From assembly GCA_003551665.1 (NCBI GenBank), contig PUNE01000013.1, positions 1-64,000 on the forward strand: a stretch of DNA of 64,000 nt, in the 5' to 3' direction. Shown here one piece after another: positions 41,782 through 49,573 of the stretch. A model generated the notes under the pieces. That model did no database searches. It was not told the DNA's origin and was given only the letters and a program-made list of their open reading frames with translations. A program made the position numbers and the translations under genes. The DNA comes from Halobacteroidaceae bacterium. Its GTDB lineage: Bacteria; Bacillota; Halanaerobiia; B1SED10-174. The stretch's first letter is position 1, and every line of letters begins with the position of its first letter.

Positions 41782-43044
41782 ATGAAACAGAAAAAAGTTA
41801 GACCAAGTAAAACAAGGATTGAGGAGCGTATTTCCGAAATCAGCACTTTTAACCTGACTCCGGGGCAGGGTACAACCAGGCCAACCTTTTCCGAGCCGTA
41901 TATAGCCGCAAGCAAATATCTTTTTGATATAATGGAGGGCCTTGGTTTAGAAACCGGAGTCACCTGCCACGGCAATATGATTGCAACTTGGGAGGGAGAG
42001 AATAACCAGCCTGGTATCCTTTTGGGATCCCATATTGATTCCGTCCCTCACGGAGGAAATTATGATGGGGTTACAGGGGTAATAGCGGCCATTGAAGCCG
42101 TTCAGTGCTTAAAGAAAGAAGGTTTTAAACCTTTAAAGCCTGTTCATATTATTGTTTTTGCCGAAGAAGAGGGAACAACTTTTGGTCACATGCTTGTCGG
42201 AAGCAAGGCCTCCCTTGGGCAGATAACCCAGAAAAAGCTGGCCTCTCTTAAAAACAAAGAAGGAAAAAGCTACCTGGAGTGTGCAGAAAAATTCCAGAAG
42301 ATATTCGGAAAGCCTCTCTTTGATTATATTCGTCCCGAAATGACACGAGCAATGCTGGAATTACATGTTGAACAAAGTGTGGTCCTGGAAGAAAAGAATT
42401 TCCAGGTTGGTATTGTTACAGAAATAGCAGGGGCCCAAGAGTATATTATCTCAATCAAGGGATTGGCAAACCATGCGGGGGCAACACCGATGAAATTTCG
42501 CCTGGATGCTGTAGCCGGCCTTGGAGAAGCCATTGTTGGAATCGAAAAAACCATAACTAAACATAAATCACCCCTGGGGGTGGCCACTGTTGGTTCCGTT
42601 TCCTGTTTTCCTGGTGCAGCAAACATTATAGCTGGGGAAGCTTCTTTTTCTCTGGATATACGGGATGTAAAAAAAGAAAACCTAGAAATACTGGAACGGA
42701 ATATGCTTTCCAAAATAGGCAAAATTATGGATAAAAGAAATCTTTCTCTTGAAATCAATAGGACCTCCAGTTCAATTCCTATCGTTCTTGATGAAGGTAT
42801 AAGATCTCTGCTGGAAGAAGTAGCGGAAGATAACAATATACCAGTATTGAAGATGCCCAGCGGGGCAGTACATGATTCTGCAGAAATAGCCCGGTTTATC
42901 CCCACCGGAATGATTTTTGTCCCCAGCAAAAATGGGCGGAGCCACTGTTCGGAAGAATATACTAATGCCGAGGATATTACCCAGGGGTGCACCATCCTCA
43001 AAGAAACAATAAGAAAGCTTTCCCTTGACCAGATTTTTAAGTAA
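41782..43044 (+). CDS. M20 Zn-dependent amidohydrolase (carbamoylase/allantoate hydrolase type)
   Basis: This 420-residue enzyme resembles N-carbamoyl-L-amino acid hydrolase, ureidoglycolate hydrolase and allantoate amidohydrolase. Metal motifs are LLGSHIDSVPHGGNYDGVTG (about residues 75-94), FAEEEGTTFG (about 127-136), ELHVEQS (about 193-199) and the late HDSAEIARFIPTGMIFVPS. GLANHAGATPM marks the dimerisation domain. It hydrolyses N-carbamoyl or ureido compounds. With the DUF917 and AroM-like genes it hints at hydantoin or ureide use, but it is 30 kb away. It precedes a 460-bp regulatory gap. Confidence 0.87.
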   Translation: MKQKKVRPSKTRIEERISEISTFNLTPGQGTTRPTFSEPYIAASKYLFDIMEGLGLETGVTCHGNMIATWEGENNQPGILLGSHIDSVPHGGNYDGVTGVIAAIEAVQCLKKEGFKPLKPVHIIVFAEEEGTTFGHMLVGSKASLGQITQKKLASLKNKEGKSYLECAEKFQKIFGKPLFDYIRPEMTRAMLELHVEQSVVLEEKNFQVGIVTEIAGAQEYIISIKGLANHAGATPMKFRLDAVAGLGEAIVGIEKTITKHKSPLGVATVGSVSCFPGAANIIAGEASFSLDIRDVKKENLEILERNMLSKIGKIMDKRNLSLEINRTSSSIPIVLDEGIRSLLEEVAEDNNIPVLKMPSGAVHDSAEIARFIPTGMIFVPSKNGRSHCSEEYTNAEDITQGCTILKETIRKLSLDQIFK

Positions 43045-43239
43045 AAAGCAAAATTGGTTATCATTCTTTGGGGTAATCAGGTTTTCAAAACAGGAGGAAA
43101 TCAGCCTCGCAGAAGAAAGAATTAAATAAATTTCTCCCTTGGGCAAAGAAGAACAAAATTTCTGGAAATTAAAAGGGAGGGAGTACGGAAAAAATTAAAA
43201 AAAAATATAGAAAATTTACTTTCTTTAAAACCCCTTTAT

Positions 43240-43268
43240 AGAGGAGCTTTCGCTCTTCTTTTTTTTTG
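43240..43268 (+). terminator. Terminator upstream of the fimbrial operon
   Basis: AGAGGAGC and GCTCTTCT form a hairpin with a TTTC loop that is followed by a long T tract. It isolates the following promoter from read-through of the amidohydrolase gene. Confidence 0.75.
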
Positions 43269-43282
43269 GTTTTTTAAGCTTG

Positions 43283-43325
43283 TGACTTAAATTTGACTTA
43301 ATTATGATTTTTTTGTGACTATAAT
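43283..43325 (+). promoter_or_regulatory. Activator-type promoter with four 11-bp-spaced direct repeats
   Basis: A perfect -10 TATAAT (43320-43325) has no recognisable -35 at the right distance. Instead TGACTTA, TGACTTA, TGATTTT and TGACTAT begin at 43283, 43294, 43305 and 43316, exactly 11 bp apart. Head-to-tail repeats with an 11-bp helical period are the usual binding pattern of OmpR/PhoB/PhoP-type response regulators. A promoter that needs such an activator for the fimbrial operon is inferred. No response regulator gene is in the window. Confidence 0.55.
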
Positions 43326-43354
43326 CTGGTAAATTTTGACCTAAAGACAAGTAA

Positions 43355-43417
43355 GCCGGTAGTATTGATAGGTTTATTCTGTTTTCTTCCTTGCCACTAT
43401 TCTACCAAGGGATCGGC
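43355..43417 (+). other. Possible folded 5' leader of the fimbrial operon
   Basis: In the 5' untranslated region, GCCGGTAG (43355-43362) can pair with CTACC (43402-43406) and GGC (43415-43417). GATAG and CTATT extend the stem inside. The structure has bulges and was judged by eye. It does not match the riboswitch consensus sequences I know, including those for cyclic di-GMP. Confidence 0.3.
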
Positions 43418-43506
43418 AAACAAATTTGAAAAGGTTCTTCCAGATTGGTGATTTTTCCAAAAATTTGACAGATTTGGCCTAAAAAATAGCTAGGGGGAGC
43501 GATAAA

Positions 43507-44385
43507 ATGAAAAATAAAACCAACTTTTTAAAGCAATTTGCTGGGGGAGTTATAATTTTTACTTTTTTTGTTTCAGCTATTTTCAGTCAGGTTTCCATAA
43601 GTGCCCCCGGGAAGGAACTGAATTTTGGCCAGGTAAAAGCAGATGAAGTCCAGACAAGAAAAATTGTAATCAACTATTACCCAGAATTTGATGACCCGGA
43701 AAAACTAGAGATCTGGTTAGAAGGGAAGCTTATTTCTCAAGGAAACAATCAACAACTGGCTGCAAATAGGGTTCGGGTCTACATAGCAGATGAAGCTTTA
43801 ACTCTCGAAGAATATCCTTCTAATTTAATTAACATTGAAACGAAAAACCAAATCCAAATAGTTTTGGAAATTACCCTAAGACCAGAAGATCTTCCCGGAG
43901 AATATAAGGGATTGGTTTTCATCAGGGAAACCAGCCAAAAAGGAGAAATATCAGCACCAAGAAAAATCCCTCTTCGAGTTAAGGTTGGAGCCTGGCTTGA
44001 TGTAGAAATGGACTTTTCCGGACCATTGCGGTTAAGACACCCTTTTACAAGTGAAAATCAGGTTTTAACTGAAGTCCCCGGAAAAATAAAGATATCGGGA
44101 AATGTCCCTTGGGAACTTAAGTGTTACCTCGAGGAAAAATTCCTTTTTGATACTTCTCTAAGCATCAAGATTTTGGCCCATCAGGAAAATCTATTTGAAA
44201 GGATTTATTCCGATTGGATTAACCTGGGAGAGGATCCAGCAACCATGGCCAAAGGCAATGCACCCGTTTTGCTGCCGGATAATTTTATAGAAATTGAATT
44301 TTCTCTAAGTATTGAAGATTTTACCCAAGTTAGGGGAGGAGTTCATCACTTTCCACTCGCCATTATTGTCCGACCTGGTTCTTAG
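43507..44385 (+). CDS. Exported fimbrial-type protein, first gene of the chaperone-usher operon
   Basis: This 292-residue protein has a signal peptide (residues 1-28 or so, KQFAGGVIIFTFFVSAIFSQ). The rest is beta-rich, with no cysteine pair. Two Ig-like halves can be seen, the first ending LPGEYKGLVFIRE and the second ending GGVHHFPLAIIVRPG, a final strand reminiscent of chaperone-usher subunits. It may be a minor subunit or tip protein. The ATG follows GGGGGAGCG. Codon use is more AT-rich than the housekeeping genes around it. Assignment rests mainly on its neighbours (pilin-like, chaperone, usher). Confidence 0.55.
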   Translation: MKNKTNFLKQFAGGVIIFTFFVSAIFSQVSISAPGKELNFGQVKADEVQTRKIVINYYPEFDDPEKLEIWLEGKLISQGNNQQLAANRVRVYIADEALTLEEYPSNLINIETKNQIQIVLEITLRPEDLPGEYKGLVFIRETSQKGEISAPRKIPLRVKVGAWLDVEMDFSGPLRLRHPFTSENQVLTEVPGKIKISGNVPWELKCYLEEKFLFDTSLSIKILAHQENLFERIYSDWINLGEDPATMAKGNAPVLLPDNFIEIEFSLSIEDFTQVRGGVHHFPLAIIVRPGS

Positions 44386-44389
44386 CGAC

Positions 44390-44427
44390 AACAACTTCAC
44401 ACTCCGTTTTCCGGGGAGTGAGTTGTT
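44390..44427 (+). other. Intercistronic hairpin without T tract
   Basis: AACAACT (44390-44396) pairs with AGTTGTT (44421-44427), and CACTCC (44400-44405) with GGAGTG (44415-44420), leaving a three-base bulge. No T run follows. It is therefore more likely an mRNA processing or stability element than a terminator. Confidence 0.55.
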
Positions 44428-44459
44428 AATATAAATAAAATATTTCAGGGAGGTGTTAA

Positions 44460-44474
44460 ATGGAAGAGGTTTGA
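44460..44474 (+). other. Four-codon ORF (MEEV) with strong ribosome binding site
   Basis: GGGAGGTG lies five bases before an ATG that opens only M-E-E-V and then TGA. The TGA overlaps the next ATG (TGATG). The best ribosome binding site of the region thus serves a minimal frame, which suggests termination-reinitiation into the 55-codon frame that follows. Confidence 0.4.
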
Positions 44475-44641
44475 TGGCAATAAAAAACTTCATTCGGTGT
44501 TTTGGTAAACGGAAAAAACAGGAGGCGGAGAACCACCCAATCCTAAACTGGTCACCAACGATTGAGTGGGGAGCCAATGGTGAAACCGGCCAAAATCCAA
44601 TGAGGAGGGTTTTTAAAAATGAAAAGAATGTCAATTCTTAG
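44474..44641 (+). CDS. Possible 55-residue protein before the pilin gene
   Basis: A frame of 55 codons starts at ATG 44474, overlapping the stop of the four-codon ORF, and ends inside the pilin-like gene. Its start MAIKNFIRCFGKRKKQE is basic and the rest is polar (ILNWSPTIEWGANGETG). No family is recognised. It may be a translated regulatory frame that couples translation to the pilin gene, or be fortuitous. Confidence 0.35.
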   Translation: MAIKNFIRCFGKRKKQEAENHPILNWSPTIEWGANGETGQNPMRRVFKNEKNVNS

Positions 44642-45422
44642 TCTCGTATTGGTGTTTGTCCTGGGTCTTAGCCTTAACGTAATGGCAGATGGTTATGGAG
44701 AAAAGCCCGATCCAACTATACCGGGAGAAAACGATCCGGGCTTTGAAATTGGTAAAGGAATATTCGAAGACTATGAGGGGTTTGCAAACTTCTCATTTGA
44801 AGAGACTGACATCGATTCAGAATACACTGTTATCTCCGGAGCAAGAACCACCGGAAGCACCGAGGAATTTTTCGTTGAGCAAGGGGACCAGAAAGTAAAA
44901 GTAATAATTAACACTGTTGCCAATATTCCCTGTTACTTAGAAATGGAACTTACAGGAAACGCAGGGTATAGCCATGGAATCAGCTTTGGTCCCGAAGCGG
45001 AAGCCCTGATGGACAGAAGGGGCGAATCCCACTGGATGCTCTTCCATAGTGACTTTGGCGGATTCCTTAATGAAAACTGGGAATCTGTTGCCCAGGAAGA
45101 TGTTGAAGCTGGAGCCGGGCTTTATCTACATGCCTGCGATATGTGGGAAGCCCGGGTATATGGTAATATCAACCACCGGTTGGACGTAATAGCTACTCCT
45201 CTTGTTAACCAGGAAAATGGAGAAGAGATCCTTATGGATATGCGCCATACCCTCGAGGGCAACCCTAATTGGGTTGAAAATACCGAAATCAGTGAAGTAA
45301 CTGTCGGAGATTTCGATTACCTGGAAGAAAATACTATCTATATGCAGTTCAGGGTTCCCTTTGACGACGTTCCTGCAGGCCAATACGATGGTGACATTAC
45401 CTTTAAAACCTATTCCATCTAA
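44619..45422 (+). CDS. Exported pilin-like protein (probable major subunit)
   Basis: This 267-residue protein has a clean signal peptide (residues 1-23, ending LSLNVMADG) and a beta-rich acidic mature part. The end VPAGQYDGDITFKTYSI matches the closing strands of archaic/spore-coat-U-type chaperone-usher pilins (aGxYxDxxxxxxxY). Two cysteines (in NIPCYLEME and HACDMWE) could form a disulphide. The ribosome binding site is AGGAGG. A hairpin follows the gene, which would favour high pilin mRNA levels. Assignment as subunit is inference from this motif and operon position. Confidence 0.6.
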   Translation: MKRMSILSLVLVFVLGLSLNVMADGYGEKPDPTIPGENDPGFEIGKGIFEDYEGFANFSFEETDIDSEYTVISGARTTGSTEEFFVEQGDQKVKVIINTVANIPCYLEMELTGNAGYSHGISFGPEAEALMDRRGESHWMLFHSDFGGFLNENWESVAQEDVEAGAGLYLHACDMWEARVYGNINHRLDVIATPLVNQENGEEILMDMRHTLEGNPNWVENTEISEVTVGDFDYLEENTIYMQFRVPFDDVPAGQYDGDITFKTYSI

Positions 45423-45454
45423 ATACGGCCTTAAAAGGCTGGGAATTTAAAAAA

Positions 45455-45483
45455 AGGGGCTGATGTTAACTGCATCAGCCCCT
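45455..45483 (+). other. Intercistronic perfect hairpin after the pilin-like gene
   Basis: AGGGGCTGATG (45455-45465) and CATCAGCCCCT (45473-45483) form a perfect 11-bp stem with a seven-base loop, flanked by A runs on both sides. On the plus strand there is no T tract, so it should protect or process the 3' end of the pilin message rather than terminate it. On the minus strand it could act as a terminator. Confidence 0.65.
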
Positions 45484-45510
45484 AAAAAAAGAAGTGGAGG
45501 GATGGTCGTG

Positions 45511-46299
45511 ATGGCCAAAATGGTAAGAGTTTTAATGGTATTTTTGTTACTTTTTGGATTTGCTATAACCACAGAAGCCAGCATTAAGGTTGACCCTTCC
45601 CGGGTAATTTTCCACATGGAAGAGGGACAGAGAAAAACAGGAACAATTCAGGTTTACAATAACTCCAACCGGGAACTTGACCTCTTTGCCGTCCTTTACG
45701 ATTGGGAATTAGATGAAGAAAATAACCTGGTTGATTATGAAAGCGGAACTTTTGAACATAGCCTTGATGGCTTAATCAGATTTAACCCCAGGCAATTTTC
45801 TCTTGGACCAGGGGAATCCCAGCTGGTTAGATTTACAATTACTTTTCCTGAGGAAGAGAACCCTTTTGAAAGAAGAGGGATAATATTTTTTGAACATGAA
45901 GATCCTCTTGATGAAGATGATGTGGCGGGAGCTCAACTCCGAACCATGATTGGAACAACTGTTTATGCTATGCCGGAAATTTATGAAATTTCTCTTCATT
46001 ACCTTGAAGGCTTGGTCCATGAAAGCGAAGATGGAACTTTCTGGGGAGCAATTCTTTTAGGTAATAATTCTCCAGTTCACACTCGCCTAGAGGTTGATTA
46101 CACCCTGATTAACGAAAAAGGCGCGGTAATCGAGGAAGGGCGCTCCGAAGAGAGGGTTTTGCTTCCCCAGGATGTTCGAGGAATTTATTTTCCCCTGGAA
46201 GAAAATTTTGAACCAGGTAATTATCAGTTATTATGCGATATCAACCTGGTAGGAATTGATTTTACTATTTCCGAATCTATTTCATTCGAAATTGAGTGA
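45511..46299 (+). CDS. Periplasmic chaperone of chaperone-usher type (PapD-like)
   Basis: This protein of about 262 residues has a signal peptide (to about residue 23, AITTEAS). The first Ig-like domain shows VDPSRVIFHMEEGQRKTGTI, VYNNSN, FNPRQFSLGPGESQLVRFTI and RRGIIFFEH, in the order typical of PapD/FimC-type chaperones. The second domain is shorter. Such chaperones fold subunits by donor-strand complementation and deliver them to the usher. Starts at 45502 and 45508 are also in frame; ATG 45511 is nine bases after GGAGGG. The stop overlaps a GTG of the usher gene. Confidence 0.72.
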   Translation: MAKMVRVLMVFLLLFGFAITTEASIKVDPSRVIFHMEEGQRKTGTIQVYNNSNRELDLFAVLYDWELDEENNLVDYESGTFEHSLDGLIRFNPRQFSLGPGESQLVRFTITFPEEENPFERRGIIFFEHEDPLDEDDVAGAQLRTMIGTTVYAMPEIYEISLHYLEGLVHESEDGTFWGAILLGNNSPVHTRLEVDYTLINEKGAVIEEGRSEERVLLPQDVRGIYFPLEENFEPGNYQLLCDINLVGIDFTISESISFEIE

Positions 46300-46304
46300 T
46301 TAAA

Positions 46305-49300
46305 ATGGAACCTATTTTTCAGAATAACCTCCATAACCAACAAAAAACCAGGTTCCCTCTTAATTACCTTTTGATTTTTTCAATTTTTTTCTTACTGAGT
46401 GTCCCTGTGAATGGAGCCCATTTCGAAGATGTTAGCTTTGTAACCCTGGAAATTAAAAAGGATCATTATGTTTTCCAGGCCGAAGAATACTTTGAAATTA
46501 TTGACCTTTTTGATTATATCCTTCTGCCCGCCAATCAGCTTTCCATTTTCCTACCGATTGAGTTAAGCTTTGACAGGGAAAAGGAAGTTCTAAAAATAAT
46601 TCATGAAACATCCAAAAAATCTGGAGAAGTTGATTTCAAAAATGGAATATACCCAGACTTTCCGGATTTAAATAAAAAAACGCCCATTTTATATGAAGGA
46701 GACTTTTTTGTAGCGCCGGAATTTTTAGAGAAAATAACCGGGAAAGGTTTTGAGTGGAATTCAAGACGCCAAAAACTCTATGTTCATGTTGACTGGGAAA
46801 TACCTGAAAAAGAAAGAGAAGAGGGCCCCATCGAACGAGACCGCCCTCAGGAACCAGAAACCCTTGAGTTAAAACCAACTCATTACGGGCAGGATATTAC
46901 TCTGGGATCAATCCATTATAATATAACTGGAGAAGGGCGCTGGGATAAGGAGGGTGATTTCAGTTCTCATTCCAGGCAGAACGTTTTTTTCCACGGTAGA
47001 TATCATGACTGGGCAATTTCATTAGGGCTTTCTTCTGGGTTTAGCCTTTATGAAAAGGAAACAGAAAACCACCTATCTGTTCCTTTAATCAGGGCCCTTT
47101 ACCTTGACGATTACCGGATTGTAATTGGGGATTCCAGGGTAAACTTTCCTTTAACTGTGGGAAATAAAAACCTGCGGGGCATTCTTTACAGTAACCCCGC
47201 TTTTTTTACCAGGAAAGACATCCCTCGGGTTAAGGTTACCGGTGAAGCTCAAGAAGACGAATGGGTATATTTATTGGTAAATGGAGAAAAGATTAACAAG
47301 CAATACATGTCAGAATCTGGCCAGTATTCCTTTGCAAATGTTCCTTTGCAAAACAAAAGAACCAACCTTATTCAAATTATCAGGGAAAAACCTAGCGGAG
47401 AATTGGTTGAAGAAAGACGTGAAATTGGGGGGCATGTTCGAATTCTAGAAAAGGGGATCGGTGAGGTAAAATTTGCTGCGGGGAGTTTTCAGCGCAGCAA
47501 TGAGCAGGAAAGCCAGGGTAGGTTAATAGGTCTGCAGTTGAATGAAGCACTGGATGAGCGTAGCTCTTTTAACCTGGGGTTATTGGGTCGAGAGGTTTTA
47601 ACTCAAGATAGCTGGGAGCCATTTGAATTGGGAGGGATAGCAGGTTTTTCCCTGCAACCCTTAAAATCCCTAATCCTTACCGGAGATTTTTTATTCGGTG
47701 GAGAAGTCGAAAATTTAAAAGGAGGCCTTGCTAGCTCCCTTGTTTATACCCTTTCCCGGGGCTATTTCAGCACCTCTTATAAATATATACCAGATGAAAT
47801 AACCGAAATAGTTGATAAAAATTCTGGAAAACAATTTCAACTAGGGGGAGAGTATGATTTTTCTCCAAGGTGGAGTTCTTTTTTCCAGGGGAACTTCCGG
47901 GAATCAATTGGAGATAGGCCTTTTTATTCTATACCTCAAGCCCGACTAGGATTTTCTTACAGGGATGCCTGGGAAGGAGCCACTACCGTCTCCGGGATCC
48001 TGGGAACCGGACAACGTGATCTGGAAACAGGACAGGATGAACTCACAAGAGCTGAGTTTGATGAATACGGCCTTAATATAAGCAGGCAGAGGAGGACAGA
48101 AGTTTTTTCTTCCAGGTCCAGCTTGGATTATTCTGAAACTGATTTTTATTTTCCGCAAGCTTCTTCCCATTCAGAACAGAAATTGGATTTAGTCAGTAAT
48201 ATGTCCTGGAGAATCCGAGAAACAATTCGTTTCAATAGCGCCTTTGATCTGTCCTTACTTTGGAAGGAAAAAGAACTGATTCAAGGAGAAGCAGAACTTA
48301 ATTCAGGGTTTAGGTGGAATCCAACCCTGAATACATTCGTAAGAGGAACTGGTTCTGCACTTGTAGAGGCAAGCAACAACCTCTCCAGTGAACTAAACCT
48401 TAGAGAATCAAAAGCAAGTTTTTCCTTGCGGAGATTTTTACGGGCAGGTTCTTCTTTTGGAGTTGAAGGGAGCTATAATATCCTCCATTACATCCAGGAT
48501 TCTTATTTCACCCTGGGATTTGACCTGGCCCATCAGTGGCAGGAAGGAAAATATACTGCCGGGTTAAATTTCACAGCCAAATCCCCCGTTGAAAGAAGAG
48601 ATACTTATCAACTATCCGCCGGACTGGAGTTGGGTTGGAAACTTCCTTCAGAAATCCTGTTAGAATTTCAGGCACAGAGGATTTACCAAAACCTATTTGA
48701 AGAGCAACCAGAACATTCTCTTTCGGTTTCAATTAGCCATGCTTTGGGTTTTTCGGGGAAAGAGATTTTTGGCCAGAGCTACTCCTCTAGAGGTACCCAC
48801 CAGCCCACAATCGCTGGAATTGTGTATCTTGATAGAAATCAAACTGGAGAATTTAACGAAGGGGACCCCGTTTTAAAAAATATCCCCATGGCTCTCGGGG
48901 GGCGAAGAACTGAAACGGATGTCAGGGGCGAATTTAAATTTGAACGGGTTAATCCAGGTGTTTACCCACTCCATTTTGATCTTGGCTCCCTGCTGGCTGA
49001 TTATTCAGTAATAACTGAGGAGAAGATTGTGGAAATCAGGGAGAACGAAAACCTATTCTTTTATTTTGGTCTAACCTTGAATGGATCGATATCCGGTCGG
49101 GTATTTCTGGACAGGAATGCTTCAGGGACCTTTGATGAGGGAGATGAACCCTTGTCCTGGATCGCTCTAGAAATAGAAACAACTGGAGAAACGGCTTTTT
49201 CAAGGAGTAATGGCGAGTTTTATATTGAAAATGTTCCCCTCGGTCAGCATCAAATAAAAGTAGTGACAGACGGTCTTCCCCCTAATACTACCCCAAAAGA

Positions 49301-49385
49301 AAAAACAATACCGGTTGAAATTACTCGAGAAGACCTTGAAAAGGGGGAAATATTGATACCTATCCGCTATAAGGTTGATAATTAA
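46305..49385 (+). CDS. Outer-membrane usher-like protein with C-terminal SdrD-type domains
   Basis: This protein of about 1026 residues has an N-terminal signal segment (about 20-37). Residues about 44-165 contain two strand-rich modules (LLPANQLSIFLPIELSFD and DFFVAPEFLEKITGKGFEW) like the N-terminus of archaic ushers. A large beta-barrel follows. GDSRVNFPLTVGNKNLRGIL, then IPRVKVTGEAQ, VYLLVNGEKI and SGQYSFANVPL are usher plug-domain features. The end (about 835-1020) carries two SdrD B-like/Cna-B modules (IAGIVYLDRNQTGEFNEGD, ISGRVFLDRNASGTFDEGD) in place of the usual C-terminal plug domains. It implies an outer membrane. A GTG at 46296 overlapping the chaperone stop is an alternative start. 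Confidence 0.72.
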   Translation: MEPIFQNNLHNQQKTRFPLNYLLIFSIFFLLSVPVNGAHFEDVSFVTLEIKKDHYVFQAEEYFEIIDLFDYILLPANQLSIFLPIELSFDREKEVLKIIHETSKKSGEVDFKNGIYPDFPDLNKKTPILYEGDFFVAPEFLEKITGKGFEWNSRRQKLYVHVDWEIPEKEREEGPIERDRPQEPETLELKPTHYGQDITLGSIHYNITGEGRWDKEGDFSSHSRQNVFFHGRYHDWAISLGLSSGFSLYEKETENHLSVPLIRALYLDDYRIVIGDSRVNFPLTVGNKNLRGILYSNPAFFTRKDIPRVKVTGEAQEDEWVYLLVNGEKINKQYMSESGQYSFANVPLQNKRTNLIQIIREKPSGELVEERREIGGHVRILEKGIGEVKFAAGSFQRSNEQESQGRLIGLQLNEALDERSSFNLGLLGREVLTQDSWEPFELGGIAGFSLQPLKSLILTGDFLFGGEVENLKGGLASSLVYTLSRGYFSTSYKYIPDEITEIVDKNSGKQFQLGGEYDFSPRWSSFFQGNFRESIGDRPFYSIPQARLGFSYRDAWEGATTVSGILGTGQRDLETGQDELTRAEFDEYGLNISRQRRTEVFSSRSSLDYSETDFYFPQASSHSEQKLDLVSNMSWRIRETIRFNSAFDLSLLWKEKELIQGEAELNSGFRWNPTLNTFVRGTGSALVEASNNLSSELNLRESKASFSLRRFLRAGSSFGVEGSYNILHYIQDSYFTLGFDLAHQWQEGKYTAGLNFTAKSPVERRDTYQLSAGLELGWKLPSEILLEFQAQRIYQNLFEEQPEHSLSVSISHALGFSGKEIFGQSYSSRGTHQPTIAGIVYLDRNQTGEFNEGDPVLKNIPMALGGRRTETDVRGEFKFERVNPGVYPLHFDLGSLLADYSVITEEKIVEIRENENLFFYFGLTLNGSISGRVFLDRNASGTFDEGDEPLSWIALEIETTGETAFSRSNGEFYIENVPLGQHQIKVVTDGLPPNTTPKEKTIPVEITREDLEKGEILIPIRYKVDN

Positions 49386-49427
49386 AAGATTTTAAAAATT
49401 TGCTTTCTCTCACCCCATCCCTCATAG

Positions 49428-49463
49428 ATATACCCTGCTCTTTGTTGCAGGGTATATCTCCTT
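49428..49463 (+). terminator. Terminator of the fimbrial operon
   Basis: ATATACCCTGC (49428-49438) and GCAGGGTATAT (49447-49457) form an 11-bp stem with an eight-base loop that is followed by CTCCTTTT, 42 bp after the usher stop. Confidence 0.8.
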
Positions 49464-49573
49464 TTCGTATTCTTTGACTGAATGGAGTTTGATATGGTAA
49501 GATTATTTTGCAACAATAATAAGTTACTCTAAAAAACCTCTTTTTAAATACATAAAGACTGGAGTTGATTAAA

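Noticed and set aside
43326-43506. Cyclic di-GMP riboswitch in the fimbrial leader
   Set aside because: The segment GACAAGTAAGCC slightly resembles the GACGCAAAGCC element, but spacing, the second conserved block and the receptor stem do not fit. I keep only a low-confidence folded leader.
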